DNA of 64,000 nt, taken from Asanoa ishikariensis (GTDB taxonomy: Bacteria > Actinomycetota > Actinomycetes > Mycobacteriales > Micromonosporaceae). A program made the translations under genes and the position numbers. The notes under the pieces are model-generated. The model did not search any database and had not been told where the DNA came from. It worked only from the letters and a program-made list of their open reading frames with translations. The DNA lies in assembly GCF_900107455.1 (NCBI RefSeq), contig NZ_FNQB01000002.1, forward strand, positions 310,001 through 374,000, given 5' to 3'. This document shows, piece after piece, positions 43,429 through 51,209 of the stretch (position 1 is the stretch's first letter; every line of letters begins with the position of its first letter).

Positions 43429-44811
43429 CTATCCCGACGCGCCACCCGTGAAGTTCCACGAAGCCAGCCGCAGTGACGGACCGGTGAAGCCGAACAGGTC
43501 CCAACTGTCGGCCGGCGTGATCGCGTTGCCGCCGACCCCGAGCACCGCACCCGGCCCGAGGGCCAGCGGGTAGGACTGGGTGAACCGGAAGTTCCGGACC
43601 GGCCGGGTGATCTCCCCGTCTTCCACCAGCCATACGCCGTTGCGGGTCAACCCGGTCACGACCAGGGTCTTCGGGTCGAGCACCCGGGTGTACCAGAAGT
43701 CGGTGACCAGCAGGCCACGCTCCATCGTGGACAGCAGCGCGGCGGTGTGCCCGTCGGCCGCCGGCCCGGCCACGGCCGCGGTCGGGGCGCTCTCGTCGGG
43801 CAGCAGCCGCAGGTTGGCCGGCACCGGCCCGAACGCGCCGCCACCGGGCCAGCCGTGCCCGGTGGAGACGGTGCCCGCCTCGGCCGCGGACCGCCGGTCG
43901 TACGCGACGCCGGTGGTGATGCCCGCGTCGACGAAGGTGACCGGCCGCTTGGGCGTGCCCTCACCGTCGAACGGGATGCCGACACCCGCGGTCGCGGTCA
44001 CGTCGTCGACGAGGGTCACGGCCGGGTCGAACTGCGCCGCACCGATCTCGGCGAACGACTGCCGCTCGTTGTGCAGTTTCCCGTTGAAGCCGTACAGCGC
44101 GAAGTTGGTCAGCAGGTCGGCCACCGCGGTCGGCTCGAGCACCACCTCGTAGCGGCCCGGCGGCAGCTCGATCGCGTCCGCGCCGGCCCGGGCCTTGAGT
44201 GCGGCCCGACCGCCGAGCACCGCGCCGTCGAGGTCGGCGAGCCGGCGCGAGCCGAGTCGCGCGACGCCGTCGGAGCCCGGCACGCGCGCGATGCCGTCCA
44301 TCGCCGCCTCGGCCGCCCGACCCGCGACCGCCTGGCCCGCGCTGTTGGCGAAGGCGCCGGACCAGTACACGGTGCGGCAGTAGCCGGCCGTCTCCAATCC
44401 CTCGGCCGCGTCGACGAAGGCGCGCACGCGGGCGGCCCGCTCGTCGGGCGTGGCCTGCGCGGTCGCCTCGTCCCAGGCGCCGTCGGTGACCAGCGGCGCG
44501 GCCGGTGCGAGGCCCGGCCAGCCGGGGTCGACCGGGGTCAGTGGCACCGCCGCGATGGTCCGCTCGACGAGCGCGGTCAGGCCGGCCTCGTCGACCACTG
44601 TGGTCGAGCCGCCGACGGTCCGGCCGTCGAGGTGGACCCGCAGCCGGACGGCGGAGGTCGCGTCGGCCACGTTCTGGTGGATCCCCGAGTTGGCGAACCG
44701 GGTCAGCGCCAGGGCGGTGTGGTCGACCAGCACCTCGGCCTGCGCGCCGCTGCCGGCCAGCCGCCGGACCAGGTCGACGACCCGGCCCGCGAGATCGAGC
44801 TCCGCCGACAT
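43429..44811 (-). CDS. tldE: TldE/PmbA-type metallopeptidase-family subunit
   Basis: 460 residues, matching the PmbA/TldD superfamily without the HExxxH motif, as expected for the non-catalytic TldE partner. Recognisable are LALTRFANSGIHQNV near residue 32, the LTNFALYGFNGK region and the C-terminal VTGLTRNGVWLVEDGEITRPVRNFRFTQS stretch written here in part. TldD/TldE degrade unfolded peptides and trim modified peptides such as microcins. Its ATG shares the last base of the tldD stop (TGATG). Confidence 0.9.
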   Translation of the reverse strand: MSAELDLAGRVVDLVRRLAGSGAQAEVLVDHTALALTRFANSGIHQNVADATSAVRLRVHLDGRTVGGSTTVVDEAGLTALVERTIAAVPLTPVDPGWPGLAPAAPLVTDGAWDEATAQATPDERAARVRAFVDAAEGLETAGYCRTVYWSGAFANSAGQAVAGRAAEAAMDGIARVPGSDGVARLGSRRLADLDGAVLGGRAALKARAGADAIELPPGRYEVVLEPTAVADLLTNFALYGFNGKLHNERQSFAEIGAAQFDPAVTLVDDVTATAGVGIPFDGEGTPKRPVTFVDAGITTGVAYDRRSAAEAGTVSTGHGWPGGGAFGPVPANLRLLPDESAPTAAVAGPAADGHTAALLSTMERGLLVTDFWYTRVLDPKTLVVTGLTRNGVWLVEDGEITRPVRNFRFTQSYPLALGPGAVLGVGGNAITPADSWDLFGFTGPSLRLASWNFTGGASG

Positions 44812-46238
44812 CAGCCCGTCACCCCCACCCGTACGCCCGTGAACCGGGCCGGAGCCGCGGGATGGCCGGTGTGCCCGGTCTGGCCCGGCTGGCCCTTGCC
44901 GCAGTTCGGGATGCCCCACGCCGTGACCTCCGACGAGAGCATGTCCATCGACTGCCAGAAGGTCGGTCCGATCCCGGTGTAGGTCGGGTTGCGCAGCATC
45001 CGGCCGATCTTGCCGTTCTTGATCTCCCAGCCGATCTCGCAGCCGAACTGGAAGTTGAGTCGCCGGTCGTCGATCGACCAGGACCGGTTGGTGTCCATGA
45101 AGATCCCGTCGTCGGTGCTGGCGATGATCTCTTCGAGCGTGTGCGGCCCGGGCTCCAGCCCGACGTTGGTCATCCGCACCATCGGGAGCCGCGCCCAGCC
45201 GTCGGAGCGCACGCTGCCGGCGTAGTCCAGACCGGCCACCGACGCGGAGTCGCGCCCGGCGAGCACGCCGACCCAGAGGCCCTCGTGCACCGCGTAACGG
45301 GCCGAGGCCGGGGTGCCCTCGTCGTCGAAGCCGAAGCTGCCGAGCGCGCCGGGGATGGTCGGGTCGATCGCGATGTTCATCAGCGACGACCCGTAGCGCA
45401 TCGAACCCAGCTTGCTCAGGTCGAGCCAGGAGGTGCCGGCGTAGGCGGCCTCCCAGCCCAGGATCCGGTCGAGCTCGATCGCGTGCCCCACCGACTCGTG
45501 GATCTGGAGCGCCATCTGCTCACTGCCGAGGATCAGCGAGGTCTGTCCGGCCGGGCAGGGCGCCGCGGTCAGCAACTCGCGCGACTCGATCGCGACCCGG
45601 GCCGCGTTGCCGGGCAGGTCGAGCCCGGTGACCATTTCCCAGCCTCGGGTGCCGTACTGGTTCCCGTAGGACCTTCGCTGCGACTCGCCGTCGCCGATCG
45701 AGGTCGCCGTGATGCCGCCACCGCACTCGCGGAACCGCTGGTCGATGCGGTGTCCCTCGCTGGAGACGAACCACTTCGCGGTGTCCCAGATGCGGTAGTG
45801 GCTCTCCGCGAGGTCGGCGCCGTGCTCGCGCATCGTGGTGGTGAGCCCGACCATCAGCTCGGCCTTGTCGGAGAGCGGCACGCTCAGCGGGTCGACCTCG
45901 CAGGGAGACGACCAGGAGCCGGTCGCCGCGGGCAGTGGGATCAGGCCGGTGGCGGGGACAGGCACGCTCGCGCTCGCGGCGGCGATCTTCGCGGCGCGGG
46001 TGCCGGCCGCGCGGGCGGCTGGGTCAGACATGTCGGGCACGGCGTAGAAGCCCCAACCGGATCCGACCAGTGCGCGTACGCCGACACCGGCGTCCTCGTC
46101 CTGGCTCAGCTCTTCGAGCTCGCCGTTGCGTGCGGACATGGACTCGGTGCGCCGATGCATCACCCGCGCGTCCGCGTAGCGCGCCCCGGCGTCGAGAGCG
46201 GCCTGGACCGCGGCGGCTGCCGCGTCGAAATGGGTCAC
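44811..46238 (-). CDS. tldD: TldD metallopeptidase
   Basis: 475 residues. Zinc-binding HESVGHAIELDR (HExxxH, about residue 250) and the downstream Cys/His-containing C-terminal part (PNCGKGQPGQTGH) that completes the metal site. With TldE it forms the heterodimeric peptidase. GTG 46238 has TAGGCT ending 7 nt upstream. First gene of tldD-tldE-42762. Confidence 0.93.
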   Translation of the reverse strand: MTHFDAAAAAVQAALDAGARYADARVMHRRTESMSARNGELEELSQDEDAGVGVRALVGSGWGFYAVPDMSDPAARAAGTRAAKIAAASASVPVPATGLIPLPAATGSWSSPCEVDPLSVPLSDKAELMVGLTTTMREHGADLAESHYRIWDTAKWFVSSEGHRIDQRFRECGGGITATSIGDGESQRRSYGNQYGTRGWEMVTGLDLPGNAARVAIESRELLTAAPCPAGQTSLILGSEQMALQIHESVGHAIELDRILGWEAAYAGTSWLDLSKLGSMRYGSSLMNIAIDPTIPGALGSFGFDDEGTPASARYAVHEGLWVGVLAGRDSASVAGLDYAGSVRSDGWARLPMVRMTNVGLEPGPHTLEEIIASTDDGIFMDTNRSWSIDDRRLNFQFGCEIGWEIKNGKIGRMLRNPTYTGIGPTFWQSMDMLSSEVTAWGIPNCGKGQPGQTGHTGHPAAPARFTGVRVGVTG

Positions 46239-46245
46239 CCTGCGG

Positions 46246-46251
46246 AGCCTA
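46246..46251 (-). promoter_or_regulatory. -10 box (TAGGCT) of tldD
   Basis: Minus-strand TAGGCT, 7 nt, GTG 46238. Confidence 0.5.
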
Positions 46252-46404
46252 GGTCACGATTCCGCGACGCGCGCGAACCAGACGGCATGCATCGCGCGTC
46301 CTCGATGCAGAGTCGTTACCACGGACCAGGCTGACAGTTCGATGGCCGTAGCTTACTTTCAGCGCCAGCGGTCGGATGCAACTTCCTTTCGCACTCGAAG
46401 CGTT

Positions 46405-46416
46405 CACTGCACAGTG
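46405..46416. promoter_or_regulatory. 12-bp palindrome upstream of the peptide permease operon
   Basis: CACTGCACAGTG, 29 bp before ATG 46446 in the 207-bp gap between divergent tldD and the permease operon. Possible operator; no regulator is encoded next to it. Confidence 0.3.
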
Positions 46417-46445
46417 CACGACCCGGAAGGGAGGTGACCGAGGCC

Positions 46446-47462
46446 ATGACGGATGGCGCCACCGGACCGGTTGGCCTGAAGGTCTCGACGCCCGACGAAC
46501 CGGCCGCGGACGTGTCGGCCACCGTCGCCGAGAACGTCCTCGGCCGGTCGCCCGGACAGCTCGCCTGGCTGCGGTTGAAGCGCGACCGCACCGCCTGGGC
46601 CAGCGGCTTCGCGCTGCTGTTCTTCGCGGTCGTCGCGATGGCGGCACCCCTGATCGAACGCCTCTACGGCAAGGGTCCGCTCGACCGCTTCTCCGACAAG
46701 CTCGACGGGAACGGCAACCCGCTGGGCTACCTGGGTGGCGTCAGCGCCGAGCACTGGCTGGGCGTCCAGCCCCGGCTCGGCCGCGACATCCTGATCCAGA
46801 TCGTCTACGGGATGCGCACGTCGCTGCTCGTCGCGCTGACCGCCGCGCTGCTGACCATCGTGCTCGGCGTGGTGGTCGGGATCGTCGCCGGCTACCTCGG
46901 CGGCAAGGTCGACGCCGTCCTGAGCTGGCTGACCGACCTGACGCTGGCGTTCCCGTTCTACATCTTCTGCTTCGCGTTCGTGCCGATCGCGGTCGCCCAG
47001 CGCTACGGACCGACGGACCAGGAGGCGTCCTGGTTCCGGCCGGTGTTGTTGATCATCGTGTTCGTGCTGTTCAACTGGACCTACAGCGCCCGCCTCGTCC
47101 GCGGCCAGGTGCTCACCCTGCGCGAGCGGGAGTTCGTCGAGGCGGCCCGGGCCTCCGGTGCCGGCCTCGGGCACGTGCTGTTCCGCCAGCTTCTGCCCAA
47201 CCTCTGGGCACCGATCCTGGTCACCTTCTCGCTCAACGTGCCGGCGCTGATCACCGCCGAGGCCGCCCTGTCGTTCCTCGGCATCGGCATCCTCGAGCCG
47301 ACCCCGGACCTGGGCCGGCTGATCGCTGACAGCGTCAACTACGTCCGTGACGACCCCGCCTTCACCCTGACCGGCGGCATCACGCTCTTCGTGCTGGTGC
47401 TGGCGTTCAACCTGTTCGGCGACTCGCTGCGCGACGCCCTCGACCCGAAGTCCGACCGGTAG
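46446..47462 (+). CDS. peptide ABC transporter permease, DppC/OppC type
   Basis: 338 residues. A hydrophilic N-terminus, first transmembrane helix at about 50-70, an extracytoplasmic loop with SAEHWLGVQPRLGRDILIQ, then five more helices. The EAA loop is EAARASGAGLGHVLFRQLLPN, typical of the C-type permease. ATG 46446 is chosen over GTG 46434, which would overlap the GGAGG ribosome-binding site. First gene of a three-gene operon (C, B, A order) with an unusual lack of ATPase genes. Confidence 0.9.
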   Translation: MTDGATGPVGLKVSTPDEPAADVSATVAENVLGRSPGQLAWLRLKRDRTAWASGFALLFFAVVAMAAPLIERLYGKGPLDRFSDKLDGNGNPLGYLGGVSAEHWLGVQPRLGRDILIQIVYGMRTSLLVALTAALLTIVLGVVVGIVAGYLGGKVDAVLSWLTDLTLAFPFYIFCFAFVPIAVAQRYGPTDQEASWFRPVLLIIVFVLFNWTYSARLVRGQVLTLREREFVEAARASGAGLGHVLFRQLLPNLWAPILVTFSLNVPALITAEAALSFLGIGILEPTPDLGRLIADSVNYVRDDPAFTLTGGITLFVLVLAFNLFGDSLRDALDPKSDR

Positions 47463-47473
47463 GGGGCGCGACG

Positions 47474-48469
47474 ATGCTGCGGTTCTTCATCAAGAAGCTG
47501 CTCCTCGCGGCCACGACGCTGATCACCGTCAGCGTGATCACCTTCGGGCTGTTCTTCGCGGCGCCGAACAACCCCGCCGAGCTCATGTGCGGCAACCGCA
47601 AGACCTGCACGCCCGCGCAGGAAGAGAGCATCGCCCGGCGGATGGGCCTCGACAAGCCGGTCGTCCAGCAATATGCCGACTTCATGGCCGGCATCGTGAA
47701 GGGGCGCACGTTCGGCGAGGGCGACGCGGTGCGCGAGTGCCCGGCGCCCTGCCTGGGCTACTCGTTCCGCAACGACGAACCGGTCACCGACATCATCGGG
47801 CGCACGCTGCCCGTGACGCTGTCCATCGTGTTCGGTGCCGCCGTGGTCTGGCTGCTGATCGGCGTATCGGTCGGCATGGTCTCGGCGCTGCGCAAGGGCA
47901 CCATCTTCGACCGGGGCGCGGTCGGCTTCTCCCTGACCGGCGCCTCGATGCCGATCCTCCTGTTCGGGCCTTTACTGCTGATCATCTTCGTGTACGAGAC
48001 GGGCCTGCTGGCCTATCCCAGCTACGTACCGCTGACCGAGAACCCCGTCAAGTGGGCGGCCGCGATGCTGCTGCCCTGGCTGGCCCTCGGTTTCATCAAC
48101 TCCGCCAGCTACGCGCGGCTGTCCCGTGCGCAGATGCTGGAGACGCTGTCCGAGGACTTCGTGCGCACCGCGCGGGCCAAGGGCATGACCAAGTTCCGGG
48201 TGTACGGGAAACACGCGCTGCGGGCGGCGATCACGCCGATCGTCACCATCGCGGGTCTGGACCTGGGCACCTACCTCGGCGGCACGGTGGTGACCGAGAC
48301 GATCTTCGGCTTCACCGGGCTGGGCAAGGCATCGCTCAACGCGGCGATCAACCTCGATATGCCGCTGGTTATGGCGACGGTGCTGCTCGCCGCGTTGTTC
48401 ATCGTCGCGGCCAACGTCATCGTCGACGTCCTCTATTCGTTCATCGACCCCAGAGTTCGTCTCGCATAG
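47474..48469 (+). CDS. peptide ABC transporter permease, DppB/OppB type
   Basis: 331 residues. A short N-terminal helix and the B-type N-terminal stretch (FGLFFAAPNNPAEL), six transmembrane helices, and the EAA-like loop RTARAKGMTKFRVYGKHALR followed by GTYLGGTVVTETIFGFTGLGK. Two cysteine pairs sit in the large external loop (CGNRKTC; ECPAPC), which is more than usual. It begins 11 bp after the C-type permease and pairs with it to form the channel. Confidence 0.9.
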   Translation: MLRFFIKKLLLAATTLITVSVITFGLFFAAPNNPAELMCGNRKTCTPAQEESIARRMGLDKPVVQQYADFMAGIVKGRTFGEGDAVRECPAPCLGYSFRNDEPVTDIIGRTLPVTLSIVFGAAVVWLLIGVSVGMVSALRKGTIFDRGAVGFSLTGASMPILLFGPLLLIIFVYETGLLAYPSYVPLTENPVKWAAAMLLPWLALGFINSASYARLSRAQMLETLSEDFVRTARAKGMTKFRVYGKHALRAAITPIVTIAGLDLGTYLGGTVVTETIFGFTGLGKASLNAAINLDMPLVMATVLLAALFIVAANVIVDVLYSFIDPRVRLA

Positions 48470-48594
48470 ACCCACGGGCGCGTGTCGGTGTGGGCCGTGC
48501 CGACACGCGCCCGTGATCCGAAAGAAATGTTCGGTGTAGAGGCTCATGTCGGAGGATTTCTGCAATCCTCCGCGGGATAGGGAGGGAGTGACCG

Positions 48595-50358
48595 ATGCGT
48601 TCAACACGGACGTTGCGGCGGCTGACCGCGGCTACCGGGGCCGCGTTGCTGCTGACGGCGACGCTTGCCGCTTGTTCGAAGAACACCGGCGAGTCCACTG
48701 AGCAGGGCAAAGAGGTCGTCGAGAGGACGGGCGCGATCTCGACCGACCCCAAGGAGTCGCAGGGGCCCGCGCCGGAGGTGGCAGGTGCGACCAAGGGCGG
48801 CACGCTGAAGGTGATTCAGCAGACCGACTTCGAGCACATGGACCCCCAGCGCACCTACGTCGTCGGCGCGATGGCCGTGCAGCACATGCTGGTCCGCAAC
48901 CTGACGCAGTTCCGGGAAGACGGCAAGGGCAAGCTGACGCTGGTCGGCGACCTCGCGGAGAGCCCGGGCAAGGACGTCAACAACGACTGCAAGACCTGGG
49001 AGTACACGCTCAAGAAGGGCGTCAAGTACGAGGACGGCACCGAGGTCAAGGCCGCCGACGTGGCGTACGGCATCGCCCGGTCGTTCGAGGAGACCATCGA
49101 CGGCGGGCCGACTTACGTGCAGGAGTGGCTGGCCGACAACCCGACCTACAACGCGGTCTACAAGGGCCCCTACACCTCCGGCAACACCAACGTGCCGGGC
49201 CTGACCGTGAACGGCGACTACGGGCTCAAGTTCGAGTTCAAGAACCCGCACTGCGACCTGCCGTTCGCGCTGTCCATGGGCACCTCGGCGCCGCTGCCAG
49301 CCGCCAAGGACACCAAGCTCGAGTACGACCGGCACGTCTTCTCGTCCGGCCCGTACAAGATCAAGGAATACATCAAGGACAGCAAGCTGGTGCTGGAGCG
49401 CAACCCGAACTGGGACCCCAACACCGACCCGATCCGGCACAACTACCTCGACGGCCTCGAGGTCGAGATGGGTCCGGACGACGCCGCGCAGACCGAGCGG
49501 GCCATCGCCGGTGGCGCGGACGCCAACGCGATCGCCTGGGACGGCGTGCCGCAGTCGCTGGTCAGCAAGGTGCAGGGTGACCCGTCGCTCAAGGAGCGCA
49601 CGATCGACACCCCGAGCCTGTTCGTCTGGTACCTCGCGATCAACAACCAGAAGGTCACCGACATCAACGTCCGGCACGCGATCGGTTGCGCGCTCGACAA
49701 GCAGGGCATCCTGCTGACCCAGGGTGGCGACGCGGCCGGCCGGCTGACCAACAACCTGCAGGCCGACACCACGATCGGCTACCAGGAGATCGCCGACCCG
49801 ACCGGTTGTGGCCCCACGGGTAACCCGGAGAAGGCCAAGGAGCTGCTCGGCGGCAAGAAGATCAAGCTCGCCTTCATGTCGCGCGACACCGCCTTCGGCC
49901 AGCAGACCGCGCCGGTGCTCAAGGACAGCCTGGAGAAGGCCGGCTTCGAGGTCGTCGTCTCCTACATCGCGCAGCCGAACCACAACCCGACCGCGCGTAC
50001 GAAGGACAACCCGTACGACATCTACATCAGCAACTGGGGTGCGGACTGGCCGAGCGGCGCGTCCACGATCCCGGTGCTCTACGACGGCCGCAAGATCGGC
50101 CCGCAGGGCAACTCGAACGTGTCCTACTTCAACGGTGACGACGTCAACACCGCGATCGACGCGGCGTCGGCGCTGCCGGCCGGCGAGGCGGGCGACGACT
50201 GGTCCGCGATCGAGAAGACCATCATCGACAAGTACTACCCGGTCGTCCCGATCTACCAGTCCAAGACCTTCGTGGTCATGGGCGACAAGGTCGGCGGTGT
50301 CTTCCACTCCGACTCGATCGGCACGATGGTCTACTACAACGCCTTCATCAAGCAGTAA
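48595..50358 (+). CDS. peptide-binding lipoprotein (SBP family 5)
   Basis: 587 residues. Lipoprotein signal with lipobox LAAC (Cys about 27), a short linker, then the family-5 solute-binding fold: GGTLKVIQQTDFEHMDPQRTY, WEYTLKKGVKYEDGTEVKAADV and RHAIGCALDKQGIL. It captures peptides outside the membrane for the two permeases upstream. AGGGAGGG precedes the ATG. A strong terminator with U-run follows, so the transcript ends without ATPase genes. Confidence 0.93.
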   Translation: MRSTRTLRRLTAATGAALLLTATLAACSKNTGESTEQGKEVVERTGAISTDPKESQGPAPEVAGATKGGTLKVIQQTDFEHMDPQRTYVVGAMAVQHMLVRNLTQFREDGKGKLTLVGDLAESPGKDVNNDCKTWEYTLKKGVKYEDGTEVKAADVAYGIARSFEETIDGGPTYVQEWLADNPTYNAVYKGPYTSGNTNVPGLTVNGDYGLKFEFKNPHCDLPFALSMGTSAPLPAAKDTKLEYDRHVFSSGPYKIKEYIKDSKLVLERNPNWDPNTDPIRHNYLDGLEVEMGPDDAAQTERAIAGGADANAIAWDGVPQSLVSKVQGDPSLKERTIDTPSLFVWYLAINNQKVTDINVRHAIGCALDKQGILLTQGGDAAGRLTNNLQADTTIGYQEIADPTGCGPTGNPEKAKELLGGKKIKLAFMSRDTAFGQQTAPVLKDSLEKAGFEVVVSYIAQPNHNPTARTKDNPYDIYISNWGADWPSGASTIPVLYDGRKIGPQGNSNVSYFNGDDVNTAIDAASALPAGEAGDDWSAIEKTIIDKYYPVVPIYQSKTFVVMGDKVGGVFHSDSIGTMVYYNAFIKQ

Positions 50359-50371
50359 GGCAGCACGTTGA

Positions 50372-50403
50372 GGAGGGGCTCCCGTTCGGGGGCCCCTCCT
50401 TTT
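50372..50403 (+). terminator. intrinsic terminator of the peptide-transport operon
   Basis: Stem GGAGGGGC-T-CCC / GGG-G-GCCCCTCC (one T.G wobble) with a GTTC loop, then TTTT. Confidence 0.9.
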
Positions 50404-51206
50404 CACAGTCTCTGGTCGAGCGGGCAGAACCAGGTGCTGCGGCCGCCGTACGTGCCATGGGACATCGGGGTGCCGTCTCGAGGGCAGCGAGCGTCCGGGC
50501 CGCGCATCCGGACGATCTCCAGCGTGTGTACGCCGCCCCCGGCCACCGAGGTGCGGATCGCGTAGCGGGTAGCCCGCAGCAGCGCCGCCACCTCGTCCGC
50601 GGAAAGGTCGTCGACCGGCTTGCCGGGGTGCATCCTGGCCCGCCAGAGGATGTCATCGGCGAGCAGGTTGCCGATCCCGGCGATCGCATGCTGGTCGAGC
50701 AGGCGGGCCTTGACCGGCGCGGTGCCGCGGCCCAGCATCGCCCGGAACTGCGCCGGCGTGATCTCCGTGGCGTCCGGCCCGAGCAGCTCGATCGGCGGAT
50801 CCAACCGGATGCGGCCGAGCCGCCGCGGGTCGACCAGCATCAGCCGGCCGCCGTCGGCGAACGTCAGCGCGAACCTGGAGTATCGGAAGTCGCCCGGTGC
50901 CCGGCCGCGCTCCCAGTAGTCGCCGCCGTCGACCTCGGTGCCGTCCGGATCGGCCACCACGATCTTGCCGGACATGCCGAGATGGATGCCGAGGACCGGC
51001 CCGTCCCCGGACGTCTCGCACCACATGCTCTTGCCGCGCCGGTGCGCCACCGTCAGCCGCCGCCCGACCAGCGCGGCGCGGATCTCGCCCGGCGGGTGCG
51101 GCCGGCAGACCCAGGTGTCGTGGTCGTCGACGTCGACGACCTCCCGGTCCAACGCGGCCCGCGCGATCACCGAGCGGGCGTTCTCGACCTCCGGTAGCTC
51201 CGGCAC
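50403..51206 (-). CDS. Fpg/Nei-family DNA glycosylase with a Cys2Asp2 finger
   Basis: 267 residues. N-terminal PELPEVE (Pro1 as nucleophile after Met removal, Glu2 catalytic), conserved Lys in HRRGKSMW, helix-two-turn-helix with LLDQHAIAGIGNLLADDILWRA, and a C-terminal finger. In that finger Cys241 and Cys261 are kept, but the partners expected to be Cys are Asp244 and Asp264, with canonical spacing. It excises oxidised bases and nicks the strand. GTG 51206 begins 3 nt after the upstream gene's stop, so the two form an operon. Whether it is Fpg- or Nei-like in specificity is open. Confidence 0.9.
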   Translation of the reverse strand: MPELPEVENARSVIARAALDREVVDVDDHDTWVCRPHPPGEIRAALVGRRLTVAHRRGKSMWCETSGDGPVLGIHLGMSGKIVVADPDGTEVDGGDYWERGRAPGDFRYSRFALTFADGGRLMLVDPRRLGRIRLDPPIELLGPDATEITPAQFRAMLGRGTAPVKARLLDQHAIAGIGNLLADDILWRARMHPGKPVDDLSADEVAALLRATRYAIRTSVAGGGVHTLEIVRMRGPDARCPRDGTPMSHGTYGGRSTWFCPLDQRL

Positions 51207-51209
51207 CCG

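Noticed and set aside
48601-50406. 601-codon open frame antisense to the peptide-binding protein gene
   Set aside because: Codon-bias shadow; the sense frame is a recognisable lipoprotein of SBP family 5.
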